Shown piece after piece: positions 12,600 to 24,756 of a stretch of 64,000 bases of DNA (position 1 is its first letter; every line of letters begins with the position of its first letter). Where the stretch lies: positions 22,102,168 to 22,166,167 of the forward strand of contig NC_092569.1 of NCBI RefSeq assembly GCF_037975245.1, read 5' to 3'. A program made the translations under genes and the position numbers. A model generated the notes under the pieces. It was not told where the DNA came from. It did not search any database and worked only from the letters and a program-made list of their open reading frames with translations. This DNA comes from Apostichopus japonicus. Its lineage: Eukaryota > Echinodermata > Holothuroidea > Aspidochirotida > Stichopodidae.

Positions 12600-12955
12600 T
12601 AGGAAATTTATGCCGACATATATTCGATTTAATGCTCACATAAATTCGGTTTAATACTGACATTAATTCTGAATCAAATACATTTTTATATCTACATAAC
12701 TTTGATTTCATGTAGACATGAATTCGAATTAATGCTGGCATATATTCAAATAAATGCTGGCATATATTCAAATTATAATGCTGGCATAGAATCAATTTTA
12801 AGAGGGCATAGCCTGTAATTGATTTTATGTTGGCATATTTTCGATTTAATGTCAGCATATAGTCGATTTATAGTCAGCATATATTTAATTTAATGCTGAC
12901 ATATATACATATATTCGATTTATTGCTGACAAATATTTGACCAATTGTATTGCGG
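12600..12955. repeat. Degenerate short tandem repeat
   Basis: About 14 imperfect copies of a 22-26 bp unit of the form atgctgacatatattcgatt. Drift between copies is high, so the array is old. An open minus-strand frame across it (12490-12858) is only the translated repeat, visible as recurring Ile/Tyr/Lys/Cys-Arg words. Confidence 0.8.
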
Positions 12956-13603
12956 GAATATATTTCTGCATATTTTTACTTCCGACAACAATTCAGCCAC
13001 ATCTGACTATGGTATAGGCCATACTGGAAATAATTGCTGATTTAATGTCCATACGAATTAAACTTATTTACCGGTTTCGGATTCTATTTAATAACGGCAT
13101 TCATTTTCAGCCGATCACCATGCAGCTTCATGATATGATATAAATAATATAAATGAAATGAAATTATATAAATACTCCTAAAAAAATAGTCTACAGTCCC
13201 GCTCGCGTAAATTACTGGATATGTGTACGCGCACATGATCGTATAAAAAGTCGTATTAAAAAGTACAACCGCGTATAAACTCGTTGACAAACAAATTGCC
13301 GCGTAGACGCCGCGTAGACACGTCGTATAATCCCTGTACGAGTTTATACCAAGGAAATGCTATTGTGCTAAATGAATATGAATTAAAGTCGCCGAAAGAA
13401 TTAGTGAGATGTTTGAACCAGCCGTTTCTTAAATCGTAGTTTAAGACGTGATATTCACCAACAGCGAAGAGATGGTAGGTAAAGTGTTTGCCGGCATAAA
13501 ACTTAACTTTTATATACAAATATATATACAGTATAAACAAATAACCTACATGCAAACTGCACACATATGGTACACCGCGCCGTGTATAGGAACAAGTCAC
13601 GCC
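12956..13603. other. Unassigned spacer
   Basis: No exon or repeat was recognised. Two unsupported frames overlap on the minus strand (13084-13290 and 13256-13606). Confidence 0.45.
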
Positions 13604-13980
13604 CATAGGCGTACGAGGCGGGGGGGGGGGGCAGACTGCCCCCCCAATTTCCAGAGGACAAGAAATTCGGGCAAAAGTCCTGAAAAATTCGGGCAGCCTA
13701 AGAGGAGAAAAAAAAATATAAATATGTAGTAGCTTGCCCGAATCTTTTCATATTTTTGCCCGAAAATGCCGTGGAGAGCGTTCTGTGTTATTTGTTTTGT
13801 GACATTAATATTAATATAACTTTATAAGCCTAATGATTTTCTTTATTTAGCATCATGATGCCCGAATATTTTCTCGTAAGCGCAGCTCATCTGGGCTACC
13901 ACGCTTTTTGCACTATCGCCCAAAATTATTAACAGGGAACACTGCTCCCCCACAAACCGAAATGGTCCCGTACGCCTATG
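13604..13980. mobile_element. hAT-like nonautonomous element (MITE), about 377 bp
   Basis: The left end cataggcgtacgag and right end cgtacgcctatg are inverted copies. Imperfect 8-bp direct repeats flank them (gtcacgcc at 13596-13603, gtcaaacc at 13981-13988), matching the 8-bp target duplication of hAT transposons with two differences. The interior has a G-run and C-run near the left end and no transposase. A similar G/C-run architecture is seen in the element at 36039-36407. Confidence 0.65.
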
Positions 13981-14109
13981 GTCAAACCCTGTGTATATTA
14001 AACTGAGTGCATCATGACATATGCACAGTGCACGCCGTACTACCAGGGACGTCGCTAGAGGGGCGGTGTGGGGTCACACTCCCCCAATCCTGGTAAAACT
14101 GACGATATT

Positions 14110-17100
14110 TGGAAAATTTTAGTGCAAAAGTCAAAATTTTCGACTGACGCACTCATACATATATTCTTCATTCATTACTCATACATATATATTCACTTTA
14201 CATATATTCTTGTAATTTGTGAATGACCTAAAATTTTCGGTCCAGTCATATTTACCACGTTTTCCTTGTCACATTGAGAAATTGTTTCTCGAGATCCTTA
14301 TACTCCATCATACAAAACTTCGTATTCATTCATTTATTTATCACCAATTGTGTACAAAGGGAAAGGAAGTCTCCTAAAAAGTCATAAAAGGCTTAACAAG
14401 GTAGGAGACTCCCTGGGAGAAAAGAAAAGAAATATGAACAAATATTGATAATACAGAATATACGTAAGGATTAAATATACAGTAATAATATTATACAGTA
14501 ATATAGTAGGCCTAATAAAATATTACTAGTACGAGTTAATAAATTCCTTTTTCAAATGTCTGGTGAATGTGGGTTTTGAAGTTATGAACTTCAATTTTTT
14601 TGATAGATCATTCCAGATTTGTATTGCTCTGTTACAAAGACCGAATTTCACCATGTTACTATGGTAAAAATTGCAATGAGCGTTGTTGGCTTGTCTTGTG
14701 TGATGGTTATGTAAGACTCTGTTACTACAAATAAAGTCATTAAAAGTGACTGGCAGTAATCCATTCCATGCTTTGTAAGCAAAGGCAGCAACCTTGACTG
14801 TTATAATATCAACGAGTTTTTATAAATTTAGGGACTTGAATATTCCACTAGTACTGTATGTTCAAGTGGTGGGGCATTAGCAATGTGACGTATAGCCCTC
14901 TTTTGGAGAATATTTAGGCGGTCAATGTTAACATTGTATGTACCAGACCAAATAGTTGTACAATAGGATAAGTGTGGCAGAACTAGTGTTTGATAAAGCA
15001 TTCTAAGGACATGCTGTGGGAGGAAATATTTCAGTTTAGATAATATACCAGTATTTTTAGCTACAGTGTTACATACTGACGAAATATGGTTATTCCAAGA
15101 GAGTTTAAAAAAAATAATAATAATGCCTAATAGAACTACTGCACAATGTTTGCCAGCTTCAATTTGGATAGTTTATGCATTAATTTTACTATTGGATGGG
15201 TTGACCATGTTCGTTAGCTTCAAGTAAGTTCAGGATATACGTTTAATATTTAATAGTATACAATTAAAACGTGCAATGCTAATCTACGGATGCATAAAAG
15301 TGCCATCAAAATAAGAAAAACTTTGCCCTATAAGGTGACATTTATCAGTAAATTGTTTAGATAACAAGATAAAATCTTATCAAAAATCAGAAAAATGTTG
15401 GATTGCTCAGTTGCTTTAACTGAGCAATTGAACAATTTTCTGCAAAATGTTTAATTGACAACTTATCATATCTCGTCAATTGTACATTTTGCTGCAATAT
15501 GTTCAATTGTTACCTTCATTCCGTCTGAGCAATTGAAACATTTTCTGTAAAATGTTAATCGACAATTTATCTTGTCTCGTCAACTCAAGATTTTTCTGCA
15601 AAATGTTTAATTGTTCACTTCATTCCAAATGCTCAGTTGAAATGAAGTGAACGATTGATTTTTTTTTTCATTTGAGTGATAAATAGCCCCACCCCCCCCC
15701 CCCCCTCCGGAAATATTTTTTGAAATATTTAAAGTACCCAATACACCTCCAATGAAGTAGAGAACTTATTCTGTTTGATTTCTTGACTTTAAGACCATAA
15801 GGGGAAAACTAGAAACACTCACTAGGAGGAAACACACCTGCAAACCAAAGACAATTTTGGTAATTTCACCTACAGACACGGGACATGTACTAAAACACAT
15901 TCAATAAAGGTTAAAATCCACTCTTCAATGGCGATTCGATGACCTAAATATTATTTTCGATAATCAGTATAATTTAGCTGTATTTTTTTTTAAACTCTGC
16001 ACAAAATATATGCACTCGATCGGACCGCTCGGCACCCCGTGTGTCCGCAATTGGTATCTGCTTGCGTAGTTGAATGTGAAAACATTAACAGCTTGTAAAT
16101 ACAATATCTCAAGAGTTGAAAGTTGGCTGTACCTCCAACCTGCTGAATTTTCAGTATCAACATGAAGAAGCCTGTCTTCAAAATTAGATACCATCGAAAT
16201 GTGTTACAATTCTTGTCGCAATTGAAATATACTTAACCCAATTTGTAACAACTTGAGTTGTTGCCATTTGTAATGAAGTCTTTCACAATATGAATTATAA
16301 TAAACTACGAGCGATACCAAAGAGAATATTTTCATTTAACAGTATTCCAGTTGAACGTCTTTGAGGCAAACCTATTTACATGTGATATATGTTTTCAGGT
16401 TGATGACTGTTCAAGGCTCAGACTCTGAACCGTCTTACGCTTATGGTGACACGGATCGCGATCTAGTTCCAGCTTGAACTGGTCATTTTTTGAAATAATT
16501 AAATTACCCAATACCCCTCCAATGAAGAAGAGAACTTATTCTGTTTGATTTCTTGACTTTAAGACCATAAGGGGAAAACTAGAAACACTAAATAGGAGGA
16601 AACATACCTGCAAACCAAAGACAATTTTGGTATTAATTTGACCTACAGACACGGGACATGTGGAAAATTTTAGTTCAACAGTCGAAATTTTCGACTGTCG
16701 CATTCTTAGTTTCCGACTGGTGCACTCTAATTTACATAAATTCTTGTAATTTGTGAATGACCTAAAACTTTCGGTCAAAATTGACCTATAATCAGTCATA
16801 TTTACCACGTTTTCCTTGTCACATTGAGAAATTGTTTATCGCGATCCTTATACTCCACCATACAAAACTTCGTATGATTTTGAAAAATAATAATGCCTAA
16901 TAGAACTACTGTACAACGTTTGCCAGCTTCAATTTGGATAATTTATGCATTAATTTTACTATTGGATGGGTTGACCATGTTCGTTAGCTTCAAGTAAGTT
17001 CAGGATATACGTTTAATATTTTATAGTATACAAGTAAAACGCGCAATGCTAATCTACGGAAGCATAAAAGTGCCATCAACATAAGAAAAACTTTGCCCTA

Positions 17101-18440
17101 TAAGGTGACATTTTCCAGTAAAATGTTTAGATAACAAGATAAAATCTTATCAAATATCAGAAAAATGTTGGATTGCTCAGTTGCTTTAACTGAGCAATTG
17201 AACAATTTTCTGCAAAATGTTTAATTGACAACTTATCATATCTCGTCAATTGTACATTTTTCTGCAATATGTTCAATTGTTACCTTCATTCCGTCTGAGC
17301 AATTGAAACATTTTCTGCAAAATGTTAATCGACAATTTATCTTGTCTCGTCAACTCAAGATTTTTCTGCAAAATGTTTAATTGTTCACTTCATTCCAAAT
17401 GCTCAGTTGAAATGAAGTGAACGATTGATTTTTTTTCATTTGAGTGATAAATAGCCCCACCCCCCCCCCCCTCCGGAAATATTTTTTGAAATATTTAAAG
17501 TACCCAATACACCTCCAATGAAGTAGAGAACTTATTCTGTTTGATTTCTTGACTTTAAGACCATGAGGGGAAAACTAGAAACACTCACTAGGAGGAAACA
17601 TACCTGCAAACCAAAGACAATTTTGGTATTAATTTGACCTACAGACACGGGACATGTACTGAAACACATTCAGTAAAGGTTTTAAAACCCACTCTTCAAT
17701 GGCGATATGATGACCTATTATTTTTCAATAATCAGTATAATTTAGCTGTATTTTTTTTAACTCTGCACAAAATAAACGCACTCGATCGGACCGTTCGGCA
17801 CCCTGTGGGTCCGCAATCGGTATCTGCTTGCGTAGTTGAATGTGAAGGCATAAACAGCTTGTAAATACAATATCTCAAGAGTTGAAAGTTGGCTGTACCT
17901 CCAACCTGCTGCATTTTCAGTTTCAACATTAAGTAGCCTGTCTTCAAAAGTAGATACTATCGAAATGTGTTACAATTCTTGTCGCGATTGGAATATGCCT
18001 TGTCCCAATTTGTAACAACTTGAGCTGTTGCAATTTGTAATGAAGTCTGTCACAATATGAATGATAATAAACTGCGAGCGAGACCAAAGAGAATATTTTC
18101 ATTTTACAGTATTCCAGTTGAACGTCTTTGAGGCAAACCTATTTACATGTGATATATGTTTTCAGGTTGATGACTGTTCAAGGCTCAGACTCTGAACTGT
18201 CTTACGCTTATGGTGACACGGATCGCGATCTAGTTCCAGCTTGATCTGGTCATTTTTTATGAAATAATTAAATTACCCAATACCCCTCCAATGAAGAAGA
18301 GAACTTATTCTGTTTGATTTCTTGACTTTAAGACCATAAGGGGAAAACTAGAAACACTCACTAGGAGGAAACATACCTGCAAACCAAAGACAATTTTGGT
18401 AATTTCACCTACAGACACGGGACATGTACTGAAAGTGTTT
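14110..18440. repeat. Tandemly duplicated compound repeat, about 1.77-kb unit
   Basis: Two copies of a composite unit lie head to tail. Block S (about 14110-14322) matches 16659-16878; block T (about 15110-15715) matches 16880-17484, with words such as taatgcctaatagaactact shared at 15121 and 16891. Each copy also contains a block I (about 15896-16495; 17662-18262). A separate 165-180 bp block R occurs four times, at about 15715-15895, 16495-16658, 17484-17662 and 18262-18440. Copies are more than 90 percent alike by eye. Minus-strand frames at 15964-16194, 16536-16808, 17732-17947 and 18305-18526 are repeat-borne and not supported as genes. The first unit is split by a LINE insertion. Confidence 0.88.
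14323..15108 (-). mobile_element. 5'-truncated LINE insertion with reverse-transcriptase C-terminal relic
   Basis: Read on the minus strand, this segment contains the end of a non-LTR retrotransposon ORF2. Words include LSYCTTIWSGTYNVNIDRL and ILQKRAIRHIAN, then, after a frameshift and a stop, VAAFAYKAWNGLLP, HHTRQANNAHC and IQIWNDLSKKLK, with a terminal stop at 14526-14528. The 3' tail ends with ataaataaatgaatgaat at 14323. Both boundaries are shown by the second repeat unit, where cttcgtat runs straight into gattttgaaaaataataatgcc near 16870-16900 without the insert. The element is truncated before most of the reverse transcriptase, as usual for LINEs. Confidence 0.82.
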
Positions 18441-18991
18441 ATACACATGCAAATACAGGACATGTACCATTTTGCTTCAGAATAATCAGCCAGTTTAATG
18501 ACATATGATAAAACTCTTAATATCATGCAGTATATGCGGTTTCTGGGTCTATAAGCGTTAAATCTGACGAATTGAAAAAGGTTTAAGTATTAGTTCAATT
18601 GGTTGGTCGTAACAAATGATTTAATAATCAACCACTTCCCGAAGAGAGCAGAGCATCACTGCATGAAAAAATCTAGGTTATATTTTTTACGCTTCAACTT
18701 GGAAGAAAGACCAAACAGCACTTAAATGTTTCTCCCGGGACTCACAGTGGTCCAGCCCATCCTGTCACTGCATTCTAGTATACCTTGTCATCATGATTGA
18801 ATTTTTCCCTTCACTAAGTCCAACCAGTAAAGTTTGGAAATGAAGTTATTCACAATGACATTACCAATTCGACCACCCCTATTCCTGATTCCCTTGTCAA
18901 AGAATACTTTTTACCCATCAGTTGTGATGTCATTGCTCTTAGAAATTCAATTTTTCACCATAATGAGCAAAAGTAATGGCTATAAGCCATT
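18441..18991. other. Unassigned spacer
   Basis: No gene or repeat was recognised between the compound repeat and the small tandem repeat. Confidence 0.45.
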
Positions 18992-19042
18992 AAAATGAGG
19001 GCGCTGTTAAAATGAGGGCGCTTTCAAAATGAGGGCGCTGTT
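18992..19042. repeat. 17-bp tandem repeat, three copies
   Basis: Three consecutive copies of aaaatgagggcgctgtt (middle copy ends ttc). Confidence 0.9.
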
Positions 19043-19284
19043 ATCAATTTAGTGAAATTTTGAAAGACACACATATATGGGGAAAAAGACACAGAAACAC
19101 ATATTTGGAAAATTACCCTCAATCCCGGGACACGGCTGAAAACGCCTTGGGAGCTACAAGGACCCCACTTTGGACATCCTCCACCGTTAAAAAAGTCGGG
19201 ACGTCAAATTTTGTCCTGACTTTTCAAAATGTCCTGACCTTATAGGTGTGTTTTTTTTTTCATGTCCTGACATTCAAGGTATGG

Positions 19285-19288
19285 TGCA

Positions 19289-19319
<31 letters not shown>
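19285..19319. repeat. CATA microsatellite
   Basis: Eight copies of the tetranucleotide cata/atac in tandem. Confidence 0.95.
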
Positions 19320-19320
<1 letters not shown>

Positions 19321-19514
19321 GTCACTATTTTTTACTCCTTTACCACAAATACATCATTAACCTAAGTTGGTTGTCTCTGGTATTGAACTTCTGTTGTAAT
19401 ATAATTGAAATAAAATGATAGATGAGTATTGCTCTCAAGCTCGTTTAAGTGTTGCGTGTATTATAAACTAAATTAACCTAAGCGTCTATCACCAGACTGA
19501 ATGGCAAATATGCT

Positions 19515-19730
19515 TCATGTATGGGAATGGATATAATCTGACTGAAATATTGTGAAGCATCCATCATTTTTTTCAAAATCTTCATGTAAATTACAATACG
19601 GTACTTGATCTTTTAAGTGAAAAGTAGAAAACCTTTAAAATCACATTCATAGTAGACTGTTCGTTTTTTATCAGAAATTATTCCTTTGATTGTTTTTGTT
19701 TAAAAAAAATCTTCCCGTTGTAGCTCAGGA
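19515..19730. repeat. Dispersed repeat, copy 1 (copy 2 at 44328-44535)
   Basis: About 210 bp, starting near gaatggatataatctgactg and ending near gtttaaaaaaaatc, recurs in the same orientation at 44328-44535 at roughly 85-90 percent identity. Both copies lie a few hundred bases on the low-coordinate side of a decayed SRCR exon (20150-20400; 44640-44775). The repeat is therefore probably 3' flanking DNA of an SRCR exon carried along in an old duplication. Confidence 0.8.
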
Positions 19731-20149
19731 TGAGGAAACGGTAATATTCCATCAACCTTCTTAAATTAGATGTGAATAGCACATGACAATGAACCCTTTT
19801 TGCTCTTACAAGATATTTTGCTTTTATGTGACCTTTCACTTTTGACAAATAACTTTTGTCTTGAGTAATTTCAAATTATGGAACGCTTTGCTCGTCAATT
19901 TATTAAAGAAAGAACATTTGTATTGCCATGGAGATAAAGTAATTATATCTGGCAACGCAAACTGGCTACTCTTTAGTAAAATTCTTAAATGACGCTGATA
20001 AATATTTAACATTAACCAGCAGTTTTCGTTTACATATCATATTGTCCTTATAGAGATAGAAACAAAGGCGCTGTATCTAACTTCGACTGTAACAATAGGT
20101 GGCGGTGAAGGTCAAATTCAGTAGTTGTACATCAAGTAAGAAAGACGCT

Positions 20150-20400
20150 AAAAGTTTTCAGCATCTACCTCAATCCGCAATATACCCCACTATCTATGTA
20201 ATGTTCCCAATCACAGTCTTCAATGTGCGTGTCTAATCCAGAACATTGAACATCCTCTAAGCAAATCTAACCCTATCACTGGCCAAACTTCCCGCAACAA
20301 CTAACGATTCCTATATATGTTTCCGTAGCCTTTTTGACGGCATGCTACTGTGGCATCAAAGTCATCCCAATAATCATCACATATATCAGGAGTAATCACA
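20150..20400 (-). pseudogene. Decayed SRCR domain exon
   Basis: The minus-strand reading starts near 20390 with [17 protein letters not shown], the hallmark core of an SRCR domain. After frameshifts it continues with DVQCSGLDTHIEDCDWEH and ends with a VYCG word near 20165. Stops and frameshifts lie between the two halves, and the N-terminal RLVGG region is not recognisable. The parent was a conventional six-cysteine SRCR module on the same strand as the intact gene 9 kb away. Confidence 0.72.
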
Positions 20401-20689
20401 CTGCGTCTAGAAATTTGATGAGACACTATATGCGCACGTTACAACAAGAGAAATAAGCAATTATATTCATCAGTAAAGTATAATGTTGTAATTGTTATAT
20501 TTTTCTTTGATACGTTTAAAGTATGTGTATATTGAATTTTATAATAATGCATTACATATTTATCAAGAGTAGCACTATGTGGTCAAATTGATAGCGTCTA
20601 CGCACTAGGGTCTTTACTAATTGTAATGTGTTATCGAAGAGTTCAACGGTGTGACATCCATCTTGACAATTTATTCGTGCCATCTAACC

Positions 20690-20830
20690 TTTACTACACA
20701 ACACTCCAGCATCTTCGTGATGTCTACAATTATGATTTCCCCAGTCGAGGATGCCACAGTTCTCAATGTTCTCCTCTCCTCCGGACCAGTGGACATCATC
20801 TAACCAAATTTAGTCCGATCCATGGAATTA
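20690..20830 (-). pseudogene. Decayed SRCR domain, C-terminal half
   Basis: On the minus strand the frame reads IWLDDVHWSGGEENIENCG, then DWGNHNCRHHEDAGVLC, which aligns with the second half of the SRCR modules at 29-37 kb. The conserved Cys after the DDV motif is replaced by Trp, a TAA stop lies just before IWLDD, and the first half of the domain is missing. It lies 290 bp upstream, in minus-strand sense, of the relic at 20150-20400, so the two may be neighbouring exons of one dead gene. Confidence 0.75.
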
Positions 20831-20839
20831 CATTAAAAC

Positions 20840-22508
20840 TTATGTATTAACATAGCAACATACAAACGGTTATCACTAAATGAGAAGAAACGATAAGTTG
20901 AATGCACCTCTTTTGGAAACAGATGAGATTTTTGTCAGGTAAATGAAACAAAAATTGTGGAGGCTGTATTTGTTTTGAGACTTTCTAAAGGATCTTCTCT
21001 TTTCGATTTCTTTCGATACTCTGATATTAGTCGAATTGATACAATTCATTTAGCAAATGAGAATAAGATGCGGGGTGGGGGGTTACAAAAAGTAGAGAGG
21101 CGAACGGAAGCAGCTGTTCCCATAAGACTGTTGTGATCGTTACATAGGATAAGTTTCATGAAACTGCCTTTTCATGTAATTATAAACAAATGAAGATGTA
21201 ATTTCACGGTGATTTAGCAAATGGTTAGAGAGAAAATCGACATCTTGTTTGTATATTACTGGTTTCAAATTTCTCAGCGAATGCGGCTCTTTCTGTCCTT
21301 TTGTATTTCTTTGGAAAGGAATAGATTGAATATTTTAAGCTGCACTGTCACAACCATCGTCCCACCGAATTTTGAAACGCACGTATGTCTCTATTTGCAC
21401 ATTATCATCCAATGTATAAGATTACACCGTTTTTTTTTAAAGACACTAATATGGCCTATATAGTGGGTCCTTTTCAAGTAATAGTTTTAATCGATTTTTA
21501 ATGTTATAAATTATGCAATTATCAAACACCATACTGCTGAACATCATACAAATAAAAATCAGCTTTCATGACTTCTATCGCTATGAAAAGAAAGTCACTC
21601 GCAAATAAGCTATAGTTAAAAATGTTTACAAGGAAATGATCTTTTAATCTGTCATTATATGTAAATATTTTAGGATGAGATCATTACTTAAGGTGACTTA
21701 AAAGTTCATATGAAGCTTCGGAAACAGGCGATTTACAGAATTTAGATAGCACCACATATACTGGGATAGAAAACTGAGTAAATGAAGTGCATACCTGACC
21801 CAACCTAACACTTTGTTAAACCATCGACTTCGAACTTCCATCATGCTTCAGATTTCCTATATTGAGAGTACTCAACGTTTACATTCTACCCAATGGTAAT
21901 TCCCTTCCCAGTCACATTTTGTTCGCCTCTACGTAAATATGCATCTACATCTTGTTGTTGGAGAAAAGTAACATTGCACTTACCCTTCATTCGTTGACTG
22001 AATGGTTGAATGAAAAAGAGGTACATCATTTCTGTTACACCCTAGAAACTCCTCCTATTATTTCCACTGTTCAAGCTAAGACTTTTTTTTTTGGAAACGA
22101 TAGTTCATTCTTCAACTTAGTAACTTTCCTTTCCAATTTAACCTTATTTTTACCAATGAGATTTGACAGACCCAGCTATGGAAGTACATTGTTATTGAAA
22201 TTCATTAACGATCAACGTCGACGTCGAATGATAGCAGTCAACTTTGCAAACAAAATATACACTTCAATGATACGTAATACCCCTGAAAACATCCTGTTAT
22301 GATCGTTTATGTCCTTGTATCCATGGAAACTATGCATTTACTTTGAATGTGAACGAAATATTAAACGAGAAACACGTAACTTCCAGTACCACTAGAACCA
22401 AGAAGTTATTTTGCGAAGTCTGAAAATGCGTGTCCAAGGACAGTTTTGACGGTTCACAGTACTATGGTTGTAGTATGTTGATGTTTGTGAATGAAGAAAC
22501 ACAGCCTA
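20840..22508. other. Unassigned spacer
   Basis: The longest frame (21952-22302 plus, 116 codons) has no recognised domain and no good start context or splice framework. Nothing else supportable was seen. Confidence 0.45.
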
Positions 22509-24442
22509 TACACTGAAAAAATAAACTAGTCAATATTGCCACGGACTAACGTTAAATTAGTCTGTAACGTTAGTCAATGCACACGGACTAGCAAAAATCT
22601 TCGTTTCATCGCTGCTTCTTAGTTAGTTTACACTGACTAAGGAAAATATAATCGCAGCTTAGTCGGTGGCGACGGACTAAGGTATTTTAACCCATGGACT
22701 AAGAACGATACGGACACCCGATTTACGCCATAATCGTAGCTTAGTCGGTGTCGACGGACTCATGTATTTTAACCCAATTCGATTCACTTCAATTTGGAAA
22801 CCGAGAGGCAACGGCAGCTTGCTGGGCTTGGCATAGTTTCATACGATCACTCTAAGCAACTTTCAACCGTAAATCACCCAAGAAGGTCTTTAGAAGAATG
22901 GAGGTATTAACTGCATCATCGGCCTACCTGTTATTCCTTTAACTTGAAGGTAAAATTAAAGTTAATTGTTAGGCCACTGGCACTAGTACTGTATTTTGGT
23001 TAGTGTAACGCTACCGTTGTCACGTTGGCGTTTCGCAATACACAAGTGCAATGACAGTGAGAAGCCTATAGGCTTCTATTGGGTACTGCAGTGCATTCTC
23101 AACACTAAAGTGTGCATCCTAAACACCAATTAACAATGTGTTATGTGTGTATTGGGCTAGATTGAACAGTGGCACATAATCTTCTTATTTATTCCCAAAC
23201 AAATGCTGGAACTATAAGGCTCAATAGTTTATTTGAAGACTACACTCATTTGGTAAAGATTTCCTGTAATTTCCCATGTGAATCTAAACGGGTAGGCTTT
23301 GTGATATTGAATAAGCAAGGCTAGACCTTCAAACGTACAGTCACAGTAGGCTGAAAAAATTATGTTGGCTAGTCAACGGTATTATATGTTGCGAGCAGTC
23401 AGGATGCACGCTTCAGTTCTATTTAACCTTTTCATATATCATTTTTTAGTATTTAATTTCCGGTCACGCCCAGGAAACAATTGCGACATTCCTTCACGGT
23501 CGACTTGCTTACTGTAAGAAGTATTAACCGTTTTTTCTCAGGAAAGCTTGATAGTCTGAAGTTATTATAACATGTGCTTTTAGTATACTGCCAAAAGAGT
23601 AAGTTGTTGTATTTGTATTGATATTTTATGTAGAAGTAACGGAAAATTTAGTATGTTTAGTTTGGTCTAATTGCACGTTTTTTTTCTGTCCAATGTAGTG
23701 CAGGGTTCACTTGCGCGAATTCAAATTATTCTGTTTATGTATATGTATATGCAATGCATGCATCGATTCTTAGATTATGATGTTTTTTTGACATTTATTT
23801 GTAATTCAAGCATATCTGTTTAGTAGCAAAGTTTAAAGGTTAAGATTAATTAGTTTTCTCTTTTTGATCCTAGATTGAATGAAACTCATTGGCGTAAATA
23901 ATAGATCAGATGATACAGTCTAACGCAGTTGCTAAAACTCTGGGTATTCTCTAGTCTTCGCCGGTCCATTATATACTTTAGTACTACTAGTAAGACTATA
24001 TCAAAACGACCGAAGACAAACTTAGTGTAACAAAGTACTGATTCTCCTCTAGCCTAGGTCTAAACAGGCTTGTTATGTGAGCAAGCAAAATAACAACTAG
24101 AAACGATTAGGCCTATAAATAAGTTGGCTCAGTGCATTTCTGTTTCTAAAATTTTATATTTTTAAAGATCATAAAAACAAACAAAGATTTAGCCCATGTT
24201 TTATTATCTCTGTATTCTGGGCATTTGATTCTGGTTGCAATATTGGTGATGACACTCTCGTTCAAATTTTCAGCTTTATACAGTCTGCTTCAAACTTTGG
24301 GATTGTTTTTAGAGACTATAGTGGAAGCAAATCTCACATAACTGTGTGGTGACAACTTTATTTTATATTTTTTCAAATGATGAATACTTTGCTGTTTCTT
24401 TCTTCCAGCAGGAATTGAAAAAGCCAAATATCTAAGTCAAGG

Positions 24443-24607
24443 GTGAGCTTTCCTGTGATGTACGACACCAGTGTGGAGGCAACAACAGAAGAGGAGAACT
24501 GTGTTATATATGGCTTAAAGACATGTTTTAAGATGATATATTGGTACCCTTCGCAGAACAAAAGAGTTTATCCAAGAGTCCTAAAAGCAAAGGAACAATT
24601 ACCATAG
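24443..24607 (+). pseudogene. Candidate exon relic inside the transposon
   Basis: A 54-codon open stretch with coding-like composition runs from VSFPVMYD through EENCVIYGLKTCFKMIYWYP to a TAG stop. It follows a pyrimidine-rich acceptor (ttctttcttccag, ending 24408), but the stretch from the acceptor to this frame contains a stop, so at least one frameshift is implied. The CFKMIY...YPSQNK pattern vaguely recalls the C-terminal part of large uncharacterised proteins repeated in fish and invertebrate genomes, from memory only. Low confidence in both exon status and family. Confidence 0.3.
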
Positions 24608-24756
24608 AGAAAAAAGATGGAAGAGTCAGTTTAACTATTGTACCCACTGTTTAATGATATTTAAGATACTTTTCATAACCTGTTTTAAAAAAAAACCCAG
24701 TCTAGTATATCATTTACGTGCAAGCTTCATAAGTTTGGTCAAATTTTCACTGATCT

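Noticed and set aside
12490-12858. 122-codon minus-strand open frame with repeating words
   Set aside because: It translates a degenerate 22-26 bp tandem repeat and has no domain or splice framework.
14044-14110. Possible transposon end (ccagggacgtcgctagagggg)
   Set aside because: It looks like a terminal repeat, but no inverted partner or target duplication was found in the window.
15964-18526. Similar minus-strand frames in both copies of the compound repeat
   Set aside because: They are conserved only because the DNA is duplicated; frames differ by shifts and show no domain.
20626-20850. 74-codon plus-strand open frame
   Set aside because: It is antisense to the decayed SRCR C-terminal fragment.
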